Positions 7,848 through 16,766 of a stretch of 64,000 nt of DNA are shown here, in pieces. The position numbers and the translations under genes were made by a program. Each line of letters starts with the position of its first letter. Position 1 is the stretch's first letter. Location: assembly GCA_963838155.1 (NCBI GenBank), contig CAWIQE010000019.1, forward strand, positions 124,001 to 188,000, given 5' to 3'. The notes beneath the pieces are model-generated. The model searched no databases. It saw only the letters and a list, made by a program, of their open reading frames with translations, and had not been told where the DNA came from. This DNA is from Pararhizobium_B sp963838155. Lineage in GTDB: Bacteria; Pseudomonadota; Alphaproteobacteria; Rhizobiales; Rhizobiaceae.

Positions 7848-8012
7848 TCAGGCTTCGTCTTCCCGACGGTTCAGCAGGTCCGACGCATCGACGTGACGGG
7901 CGACCGCGACCTGCTCCACGGTTTCGAGCGTTACGTTCGTCTGCCCTGCCTCGATCCGGCTGGCATAGGCCTGGTCGGAGCCGACCCGCATCGCTAGTTC
8001 CTCCTGCGATAC
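7848..8012 (-). pseudogene. Truncated third copy of the XRE regulator
   Basis: Reads VSQEELAMRVGSDQAYASRI and on to the same DASDLLNRREDEA end as the regulator at 7102, but the first ~19 residues (helix 1) are missing. The open frame runs on upstream to 8132 through unrelated Arg/Ser-rich sequence (a 94-residue hybrid). Loss of helix 1 should destroy the fold. It is part of the ~265-bp duplication. Confidence 0.75.
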
Positions 8013-8141
8013 GTCGGCTTCGCGCCGCGAAAAAGGGCGGCGAGGTCGACGCAGCGCTTTCCTCTCCTCGAGCGGACGCCGAAAGCTCGCCGAAGCCGAG
8101 GACCGGACTTCGTCGAGCGATCGGTAGTGCATCCACGCCCT

Positions 8142-11100
8142 TCAGCCGAAACGGAAGTCGGCCGCGCTCAGGTTTGCGGCAGAGCGAGAGTTGCCGAAAG
8201 TTGCGAGCTGTGACGGCGACGCGGCTCCCGTTCCGTCCTGGTCCCAGGAAATACCGGCGGAGGTGACGAGGAAATGGCCATGATCGCCGTCCGGGGCGGT
8301 GGAGCCGAAGCACAGATAGTCGGCAATATCCGCGCCGGCGTCGATCCCGAATGAACCCCCGTCGATCTGTATCATATCACCAAGCGATGGAGAGAAATCG
8401 GTGAAAGTGTCCAGTCCGGGGACGTTTCGGACCACGAAGGTGTCTGCACCGTCCCCGCCGGTCAAAATATCATCACCGTCTCCGCCATCGAGACTGTCAT
8501 TGCCAACGCCGCCTATGAGCCTGTCGTTTCCGGCACCGCCATAGAGCGTATTGTTGCCGCCCGAAATCGTAGAGAGTATCATCACCGGCCCCACCGGACA
8601 GCGAATTGTTGGCGCCACCGAAAAGTGTATCGTTTCCGGCACCTCCGAAAAGGCGACTATTCCTGCCACCGAAAAGGATGTCGTCACCGTCTTCACCGGA
8701 CAGCCGACTGTTGGCGCCACCGAAAAGTGTATCGTTTCCGGTACCTCCGAATAGGGGACTATTGCTGCCACCGAAAAGGCTGTCGTCACCGTCTTCACCG
8801 AACAGCGGACTGTTGGCGTCACCGAAAAGTGTATCGTTTCCGGTACCTCCGAAAAGGGGACTATTGCTGCCACCGAAAAGGCTGTCGTCACCGTCTTCAC
8901 CGAACAGCGGACTATTGCTGCCACCGAAAAGTTTATCGTTTCCGGTACCTCCGAAAAGGGGACTATTGCTGCCACCGAAAACTTTATCGTTTCCGGCTCC
9001 TCCGAATAGAATGCTATTTCCGCCACCGAAAATTGCATCGTCGCCTGTGCCGCCCGAGATGACGTTGACGTCGTTGAAAGTGGAAGCAGGTTTGTAGCTG
9101 TTATTGGTGTAAGTTCCCACCACCTGGCCGTCATCGTAGACAATCGCATTGACGTTGCTGCTACCATCAGGATGCTGAACTTCTACGAGTTTGTGTCCGT
9201 TTTCATCGAACACGATGTCATCCTCGGACCAGTCATACCGATTGCCTGGGTCATAGAGGATCTCCGACCTGAAGACATAGTCGGCATCAAGCGTGTCGAC
9301 TGAAACGACGGCTCCATCGGTGTTGTAATTTGTTCGGGTGAAGGTGCCGTCGGTATTGCGCGTCAGGCGCATCAGTGTCCCGCAGTTGCCGTCCTGCGTC
9401 AGGCTGGAAACGATGTTGCCGAGGTAGTCCACGTCAGTCTGCGTGGTTTCCGTCACGGCACCGGTTTCATTCTTCGTCACCGTTTGCTTCGAGACGCCAC
9501 CGCCGCTGTGGCGGGTTACGGTTTCGGTGTATTCATAGAACCCGTCATCGTCGGCATCCTTCGACAGGATGGTGACCGTGCCGTCACTGCTCGTCTGCAG
9601 GAGCCCCCGCGCCTTGACGGACCCGTCGGCATTCGTCTCGGTGATGTCGGTAACGACGCTGCCGTCGATTTGCCTGTTGGCGACCGAGGTGACTTCGAAC
9701 CGGCCGTCGCCGTCTAGGTCGGCCAGCGTGGTCGTCGTCAATCCGTCGGCCGATACCGTCTCCTTCGCGGCAGCCGGAATCGCATCGTTCCAGTAAATTT
9801 GGCCGATCTTCTTCTGGCTGTCGTCGCGCGCGGCCTGGTTGTTGACCATTCGGGTTTCCATCGCACCGGAAGCAAGCAGGGTTCTGGTCACCGTCCCGTC
9901 GGCGACGCCATCGCCGTCGACATCCGTTTCGATCGTTTGCAAGAGCCCGTCCGCGCTCGTAACGGTCGTGACCGTCTTGGTCTTTCCGGTGGTTTCATCG
10001 GTTTCGCCGAGGACGACTTCCTTGCCTCCATCGGCAAAGACCGTGTTCGTCTGCGTCCGCGTGATATCCACCTTGCCGTCGCCGTTCTTGTCGATCGTCA
10101 TGGTCGAGGAGAGGCCGTCCGCCGCTTCCGTGACCGTCGCGTCGCTCGAGACCGTCGATGCGTCCAGGTAGGTGGTGATCCTCGTGACCGTGCGCCCGTC
10201 GACGGTGTGCTCGACGGTCTTTCTGTGATCGACGATTCCGTCTCCATCGGTGTCGCTGTCGATCGAGGTCCGCCGGCCATCGTCGGAGACCGTGGTCGTG
10301 ACCCTTTCCTGGAGCTGGCCCGATGCGTCAAGACTATCCTTCGTCGTCACCGTGCTGCCGTCCGCCAAGGTTCTGACGACGCTTCGGGTCAATCTCGTCT
10401 CGATGCCTGCGACGCCCGACAGCTCGGTCGTCTCCACCGTCTTGCCGTCGGCGCTGGTCTCAGTCGTGACAATCGAAAGCACGGAGCCGTCGGCCCGTCG
10501 TCGCGCTGGACGTCTCGGTTATCGACCCGTCGGCATTCAGCGTCTCGATGTCGCTCCCGGTCTCGTCAACCGACCCATCGCCGTCAAGATCCCATCGCGT
10601 TTCGGACTCCAGGCCATTCGCCGATACGGTCTTTTCAAGTCGTTTCGAGGTTTGACCCGCCACCGACCATTCATCGACCCGTGTCGTGGAACCGTCAGCG
10701 TTCAGAACCGCGGATTGCGCGACGGCTTCGTCGACGACACCGTCCCCATCGTCGTCCCACTCGGTCGATGCCGTCCGACCGTTGCCGCTGACCGTGCGCA
10801 TCTCACTGGCCGACTTTTGCCAGGCGTCGTTCGAATAGACGAAATAGTCCCTCTCGACGACGGAATTGCCGTCATTGCCGAGGGTCGTTTCCTCGACCTG
10901 CTTGGCTTCGGCCTGGCCGTCGCCATTGCCGTCGAACAGCGTCGTCTTCAATAGACCGTTGCCGCCGAGAACGATGGTCATGCGCCGGCCGAGGGTGAAC
11001 CCGTCATCCAGATATTCGGAAAGCGTCCGACGGGACGAGCCGTCGTCGAGCAGTTGCGTGATCGATTCCTGATCGACGACATGGTCGCCATCGATGTCCT

Positions 11101-14100
11101 TCGTCGTGGTGACGGTCCGCCCGTCGGCGGAGGTCACGCTGTCGACCCGGCTCTCCACAGAACCGTTTGCCTTGTAGAACACGGCGGACTCGTCCGTGGA
11201 GCCATCCTGCGCAAGGGTCGTCGTCTCGGAATATGAGCGCAACGTGTGGCCGGCGCCATCGGCATAGACCACGTATTTCTCCAGTCCATCCGCGCTTTCG
11301 GTTTGCGTCGTCCGCTCTTCGAGCGACGAAGTGCCCGAATATGTCGACATGACGGTCGTCACGGTGCCGTCATCGGCAATCGTCTCCTGTGTCTCGCGCA
11401 CGAGGTCATCGACGCCGTCGCCATCCAGGTCCGTAGAAAGGCGCGTCTTCCGTCCATGCTCCGAGACGTCGATCGTGGAAGCCGACAGGAGGTTGCCGCC
11501 GGCGTCCAGTTCCTGGACCCGATGGCGCCGCGTACCGTCTTCGAGGACGGAGTCGGTCACCCGCCTGTCGACATTGCCGTCGCCATCGCGGTCCGTTTCC
11601 GCGACCACGGTCTTGCCGTCGGCGCCGGTCGTCGTGGTGGCACTGGCAAGGAGCCTGCCGTCGCCGGCATGCTGCGCCAGCGTCTCGGTGACCGAGCCAT
11701 CGGCATTTTGGGTCGTCGTGCCGATTGTCGTCAGGTCGACCGTTCCATCGCCTTGCCAGTCCGTGGCCCGTGACGTCGTCAGGCCGTCGGCGGAGATCAC
11801 CGTCGTCGTCCGGGAAACGAGGCTGGTGCCGGTGCCGACCGTCTCGACCACGGTCCGCGCGCCGTCGTCGCCGATCGTCGCCACGGATGTGCTCACCCGG
11901 TCATAGACGCCGTCGCCGTCGAGGTCGTCGCGGACCGTCGCGGAGAACCCGTTGCCGGAGGTTTCCACCGCCCGCCGGTCCAGCAAGGTGCCGTCGGCCG
12001 CTTGCGTCGTCGTCGTGACCGTATTGCCGCCATCCGCCTGCAGTTCGGTCACCTGGGTCGTGACAAGGTCATCGATGCCGTCACCATCGACATCCCTCGA
12101 CGAGATCCGCGAGAGGCCGTTTCCGCCGACCCGTTGTCGTTCGCGGCTCAACAGCGTGCCGTTGCCGGAATAAGCGCTCGTCGTCACCGTCGTCGACCCG
12201 TCGTCGCCGATGCCTGTCGTCCGGACAACATCGGCCTTTCCGTCCCCGTCCGTATCCTGGCGGCTTTCCGTGACGCGGCGGTCGGCGCCGATGTCGGTCG
12301 TCACACTCGACAGCAGGGTGCCGTCGCCGCTTCGCACTTCCGCGACGCTCGACCGGCTGCCGTCGGCATTCAGCGTCCCGGTCGCCGTCGATACCCGATC
12401 CATGACGCCGTCGCCGTTCACATCGCTGGAAACCGTCACGGACATGCCGTCGGCGCCGGTGGTGGTGACCTGCCGGGCGAGCAGGGAACCGTCCGCCGAA
12501 AGGTCCTCGACGGTTTCCGTCGCGCTTCCGTCGGCGTTCTTGACGATGGTATCACTGTAGCGGTACCGGTCGCCCTCGAACGTCGTCGACAGACCGTCGG
12601 CGCTGGTGACCCGCATGGTTTCCGTGAGCTCCGCGCCTACGTAGCTGAAGGTCATCTCCATGACGGTGCGGTAATACTTCCTGACCATATCCCTGCTTTC
12701 GAACCTGCCGTCACCGTCGCTGTCGACGAGGATGGAGTCGAAGCGGCCGTCGGCGGAGTACTCCTCGACGGAATTCGAGATCAGCGTGCCGTCGGCGCTG
12801 GTGATGGAAGTCGTGCGGGTCCTGCCGAGGCCTGAGGCGACCGCCGTCACATCCACGTTGAGATCGGCGACGCCGTCGCCGTCCAGATCCTCGGCGGTCG
12901 TCCTGGTCAGCCCGTCGGCCGAGACCGTCGTCGTCGTGCCTGCGAAGACCGAGCCGTTGCGGGCCGACGCGGTTTCCACGACGGTCGTCGTGCCGGCAGC
13001 GTCGCGCGTCGTCGCGGAGGTGTCGATGACGTCGTAGAAGCCGTCGCCGTCGATATCGGTCGCGACCGTATGGGTGAGGTTGTTGGCGCCGTAGGACGTG
13101 TCGGCCCGGTAAAGCAGCGTCCCGTCGCCGCCGGTCACGATCTCGCGCTCGAGCCGCGAGCCATCGGCGTAACAGAGGGTGCGGGTCGTATCGATCCGCT
13201 CGAACACGCCGTTGCCGTCGAGGTCGAATTCGACGTTGCGGGTCAGCCGGTCGGCGCTCAGGGCGGTCACCTTCCGGCTCAGCACCGTGCCGTCCTTCGA
13301 AAGCTCCGACACGGTGATGGTCAGGCTGTCGTCGGCCCCCGTCACCTGCTCCTCGCGCTCGGTGACGAAACCGCCACCTCGTTGGTCGCGGTCGATGGTG
13401 ATCGTCTTGCCGTCGGCGCTGGTGGTCGTCACGGTCCTGTCGACAAGTACGCCGCCGCCGTTCTCATCGGTCTCCGTGCGCGTCCTGCCGCCATCCGCGT
13501 CGACCACGGTGACGTCGGTCAGCGTCCTGTCGACGACGCCGTCGCCGTTGTCGTCGAAGGTCGTGGTGACGGTCAGTCCATCCGCGCTGACCGTCCGGTC
13601 CGTTTCCGAGGCGAGCGGGCCGTTGGCGTCAAAGGCCCGGCTGGTCACCGTCGTTGCGCCGTCGGCGGAAGTCGTCGTGGTTTGCTCGACCTTGTAGCCG
13701 TCGATGCCGACATTCAGCGTTGCGGTCGCGGCGGTGCCGTCGCTTCCGTCCGCTCGGGTGAAGCGCATCTCGCCGTCGATCGAGGAGCCGTCCTCGTAGT
13801 CGATATGGGTCTGGTCGACATTCAGGTCGATCGACTGGATGCCGAGTTCGTCGAGCGTCCTGGCGGTGACCGTGCCATCCGCATTGGTCACCATGACCTT
13901 GAATTCGGACCATTGCGCGTCGTCGCTGTCGAGCATGCCGTCGTGATTGCTATCGAAGACCTGCCGCAGCGCCTGCGCATCGCTGCTCGTCGAGGGGTCC
14001 CAGTCGGTGAAGACGACCTCCTTGCGGCTGGAAATCCTGCCGTCGCCATCGGCATCGATCATCAACACGCCGTCACCGGCGCCGACCCAGGCAGTGCGGT

Positions 14101-15349
14101 GCTTGTAGCCGTCCTCGCCGATATCGAGGAAAAGATTGGAATCCGCCTGCCGGGTCACCGAAATGCCGTCGTCGTCGAGATCGAGAAGGATCGGCTTGCC
14201 GGAATCGCCGCCGCCCCCGGCGTCGCTATTCGAAGCGACCGTGTTCGAGGACGTCGCGCCCCCGCCGCGCGAACCGTCCCCCCAGTCGCCGGAACTGGCG
14301 GCGCCGTAGGAGCCCCCATATTGCGAATTGCCGGTGGAGGACGACGAAGTACCTCCGCCGCGCGAACCGTCCCCCCAGTCGCCGGAACTGGCGGCGCCGT
14401 AGGAGCCCCCATATTGCGAATCGGCGGTGGAGGACGACGAAGCATCTCCGCCGCGCGAACCGTCCCCCCAGTCGCCGGGACTGGCGGCGCTGTGGTAGCC
14501 GCCATATTGCGAACCGCCGGTGTAGGACGACGAAAGGTCTCCGCCGCGCGAACCGTCCCCCCAGTCGCCGGGACTGGCGGCGCTGTGGTAGCCGCCATAT
14601 TGCGAACCGCCGATGGAGGTCGACGAAGGGTCTCCTCCGCGCAAGCCGTCCCCCCAGTCGCCGGGACTGGCGGCGCTGTGGTAGCCGCCATATTGCGAAC
14701 CGCCGATGGAGGTCGACGAAGGGTCTCCTCCGCGCAAGCCGTCGCCGAGATCGCCGGAGCGCGTGGCGCCGGAACCGGCCGAACTCTTCTGGCCGTCGGC
14801 GACCGCGTTTGCATAAGCTTGCTGCAGCTGCGCCCGCGAATAGGGATCGTCGGAGAGCACGTCGAGGATGGTGGTTTCGTAGCCCCAGGGCTGGAGTCCG
14901 AATTGATCCGGGGCCCGGGCGGATGACCGAGTCGATGTCACGGAGGACAGAGAGGGGGGGCCGAAAGCAATATCGCCAATGGCGCCAAAAAGGACGGACG
15001 CGATCTCCGGCCCAAGAACCGATCCGATTGCTGCCCCGGCCCACGTTCCAAACACGGGCACTACCGACCCGACAGCAGCTCCGATTTCGGCTCCGAGGGA
15101 CGAAAGCTCCACATTCACAACTTCATTGGCTGCAGCTTTGGGAACTGCGGGCCATCCGCCGTATTTATAGGCGATGCCGATCTTTTCCACCGAAATGAGA
15201 ACTTGGAGGGCCAAATTATGTCGACCAAGAGCCCCTGCCTCTCTCTCAAAGTTCAAAGATTCCAACATCTTCTCAGCGCCGGTTAGAAAGGCAAATGTAT
15301 ACTCCGTCACAAACTCGATACTGCTATTTGTCTTTTCCGACTGCCCCAC
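8142..15349 (-). CDS. Giant RTX/EF-hand-repeat secreted protein (two apparent frameshifts)
   Basis: Predicted type I-secreted, calcium-binding protein of about 2,401 residues once two single-G insertions (near 10494 and 8564) are removed; 7,208 bases minus 2 is divisible by 3. Order: a short N-terminal region with a glycine-zipper hydrophobic stretch (EIGAAVGSVVPVFGTWAGAA); six 31-aa tandem repeats (about 14250-14760); an EF-hand-like domain common in large RTX proteins (ILLDLDDDGISV, MIDADGDGRISS, FDSNHDGMLDSDD); about two dozen ~58-aa repeats each with a DxDGDGxxD-type loop; then Gly-Asp nonapeptides (GGTGNDTLFGG) and a C-terminal stretch (TFVVRN, DFSPSLGDMIQI) as in RTX secretion-signal regions. 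Start: GTG at 15349, because AAGGAG lies 8 bases upstream and the duplicate copy has ATG at the same place. Exporter genes lie upstream. Role unknown: toxin, adhesin or biofilm protein. Confidence 0.85.
8590..9060. repeat. 54-bp tandem repeats encoding RTX nonapeptides
   Basis: About nine units alternate a canonical GGxGNDxLF nonapeptide with a GG(S/A)NSPLFG nonapeptide, an 18-residue period. Several units are nearly identical at DNA level, so this part is prone to misassembly and recombination. Confidence 0.85.
14250..14760. repeat. 93-bp (31-aa) tandem repeats, about 5.5 units
   Basis: Anchor motif 'cccagtcgccgg' recurs at 14281, 14374, 14467, 14560 and 14653 (exactly 93 bp apart), with a degenerate unit near 14742. 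Each unit encodes GDWGDG(S/L)RGGD followed by a Ser-rich and QYGG(Y/S) segment. The period keeps the reading frame, so copy number can vary without inactivating the gene. Confidence 0.95.
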
Positions 15350-15354
15350 GGCTT

Positions 15355-15627
15355 TCACTCCTTGAACCTAAATCCACGCCATATCCAATTAATAAGAACA
15401 TAAAATGCCATGTACATATTCTCACCTTTTGTACCAAGGCATTTTATGCAAAATATTTTTACAATAAATAATGAAACGTACCAAAAACACAATACATAAA
15501 AAAACTTTCGCGAGTCACTAGAATGAAATAAAATATATATAGAAGATGATATAATGATCGATCTTCCTATCACTAATCCGGTAAGTTCCAGTTTGGACTT
15601 GGATTGAAGCCAGTTGCTAAACCACAT
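15355..15627 (-). CDS. Small membrane protein B of the type I secretion cluster
   Basis: 90 residues, very hydrophobic, two to three membrane helices (LTGLVIGRSIIISSSIYILF; FFYVLCFWYVSLFIVKIFCI; a third near FYVLINWIWRG). Paralogous to 15778-16050: both begin MWFSNWLQSK(S/T)KLE and end NW(I/L)WRG(F/L)(R/K)FKE, with divergent middles. The start overlaps the preceding remnant by 11 bases, and the stop lies just before the RTX start (AAGGAG lies inside its 3' end). AT-rich relative to neighbours. Position directly before the RTX gene makes an immunity or export-accessory role possible (inference). Confidence 0.75.
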   Translation of the reverse strand: MWFSNWLQSKSKLELTGLVIGRSIIISSSIYILFHSSDSRKFFYVLCFWYVSLFIVKIFCIKCLGTKGENMYMAFYVLINWIWRGFRFKE

Positions 15628-15772
15628 ACGCCCCTCCGATGAACCGCCCGCCCACGGCCTTCATCAGGCGATCGATTTCAAAGAGTTCCAACGCCTTCTC
15701 AGCGCCGGTTAAAAAGACAAAGGCATGCTCCGTCACATCGATACTGCTATTTGTCTTTTCCGCCCGCCCCAT
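15617..15772 (-). pseudogene. Chimeric remnant: RTX N-terminus fused to GNAT C-terminus
   Basis: 51 codons. Residues 1-32 (MGRAEKTNSSIDVTEHAFVF...) match the start of the giant RTX protein (GQSEKTNSSIEFVTEYTFAF). The last 19 (IDRLMKAVGGRFIGGAYVV) match the last residues of the GNAT protein ending at 16040. AAGGAG lies 8 bases before the ATG at 15772, exactly as before the RTX gene. This is the junction expected from a tandem duplication of [GNAT 3' end - small membrane gene - RTX 5' end]. It may be translated but is unlikely to function. Confidence 0.85.
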
Positions 15773-15777
15773 GGCTT

Positions 15778-16050
15778 TCACTCCTTGAACTTCAATCCAC
15801 GCCAAAGCCAATTGACGATTACATAGACTGTTGCATACGTAGTCAGCGGTTCAAATTTGAACACTTTTACAAAGAACACAAATGAAAAATGTGTCGCTAA
15901 ATATATAAAAGACAAAAAAAGCAACGCATACCTTGTATTATTTGAATACAAAACAAGAAAATATGTCATTATTATCAATATTAATCTACCAACTATCAAT
16001 CCGATCATTTCCAGTTTCGTCTTGGATTGAAGCCAGTTGCTAAACCACAT
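15778..16050 (-). CDS. Small membrane protein A of the type I secretion cluster
   Basis: 90 residues with hydrophobic helices (MIGLIVGRLILIIMTYFLVL; YALLFLSFIYLATHFSFVFF; TVYVIVNWLWRG). Start overlaps the end of the GNAT gene by 11 bases. Paralogue of 15355-15627, about half identical and most alike at both ends, showing that the duplication is old and that both copies remain open. AT-rich. No family recognised. Confidence 0.75.
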   Translation of the reverse strand: MWFSNWLQSKTKLEMIGLIVGRLILIIMTYFLVLYSNNTRYALLFLSFIYLATHFSFVFFVKVFKFEPLTTYATVYVIVNWLWRGLKFKE

Positions 16051-16606
16051 ACGCCCCTCCGATGAACCGCCCGCCTGCGGCCTTCATCAGGCGATCGGTG
16101 GCGTTGATGTTCGCGCCGGTGGTGACGTGGATGAAGGAATGGGTGGCGCCGAGGGAAACGGCCCATTTGCGGATGGCGGCAACGAGGGACAGGAAGACCT
16201 TGGCACGGCGAATGGGAGGCAGTTCGACGTCGACGGCCACCAGATGGACGTTTACGAAGAGCGGGCCATCGGACAGCATGAACGAATCCGCCACTGCCCA
16301 GGCAAGGCCGGCGGGCCGGCCGCTCCACTCCGCCGTCACGGCCAGCATGCGCGGCGGACGCGACAGGACGTTGGCGATATGCCGGTCGACTTTCCGCTCG
16401 GAAAAAGGCTGGTTGCGAAACATCGTCGTCGCCAGGTGCCGGCGCAGGATCGCCTTGGCCTGGGGGATGTCGCGCTCTTCGAACAGTCGCACGCGAAGCC
16501 GGCTTCGAACCGGGTCTTGCGATGTCCCCTCATCGAAGGCGACAGCGGCCGCCGGCCTTTCCGAGATAGTCATATCGATCGCATCCCAAAGATATCTTCC
16601 CGCCAC
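16040..16606 (-). CDS. GNAT-fold acyltransferase-like protein in the type I secretion cluster
   Basis: 188 residues. Middle and C-terminal parts look like a GNAT domain: RLRVRLFEERDIPQAKAILR (alpha1), LAVTAEWSGRPAGLAWAVAD (beta2-3), VNVHLVAVDVELPPIRRAKV (core beta4 and pyrophosphate-loop region), then HSFIHVTTGANINATDRLMK near the end, as in GNAT beta5-alpha4. It lies between hlyD and the RTX gene, where RTX operons often carry a HlyC-type lysine acyltransferase, which also has a GNAT-like fold. It shows no obvious HlyC signature, so protein activation is only a hypothesis. Its 3' end was duplicated into the chimeric remnant. A second ATG 33 bases downstream could also start it. Confidence 0.65.
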   Translation of the reverse strand: MAGRYLWDAIDMTISERPAAAVAFDEGTSQDPVRSRLRVRLFEERDIPQAKAILRRHLATTMFRNQPFSERKVDRHIANVLSRPPRMLAVTAEWSGRPAGLAWAVADSFMLSDGPLFVNVHLVAVDVELPPIRRAKVFLSLVAAIRKWAVSLGATHSFIHVTTGANINATDRLMKAAGGRFIGGAYVV

Positions 16607-16766
16607 GGCATCCGAGTGCGTCTCGATGCGGAACCAACTGTTAGTTGCATTCCCTTCGTAATTAAATCAATCGTAGACTGCAATACAGTTTTTCGTTTCC
16701 ACCGAAACGCGGATTTCACGGACAGAAAGCCGTACTTTCATATGTCATTATATTAAAATATAAAGA

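Larger units (their letters stand above)
6999..8012. repeat. ~265-bp direct duplication (6999-7266 and 7742-8012) bracketing a membrane-protein gene
   Basis: From 'ctttcatagcgcagttctct' onward both copies share the A/T-rich tract, the end of an XRE gene and most of its HTH coding sequence, with about a dozen substitutions. Copy 1 belongs to the intact regulator at 7102-7323; copy 2 ends abruptly inside the HTH (about 8012), leaving a headless gene. The intervening ~475 bp contains the 5' part of the regulator and the membrane-protein gene. Confidence 0.88.

Noticed and set aside
8606..9097. Repetitive plus-strand frames (Lys/Pro/Ser-rich)
   Set aside because: Antisense translation of the RTX repeats.
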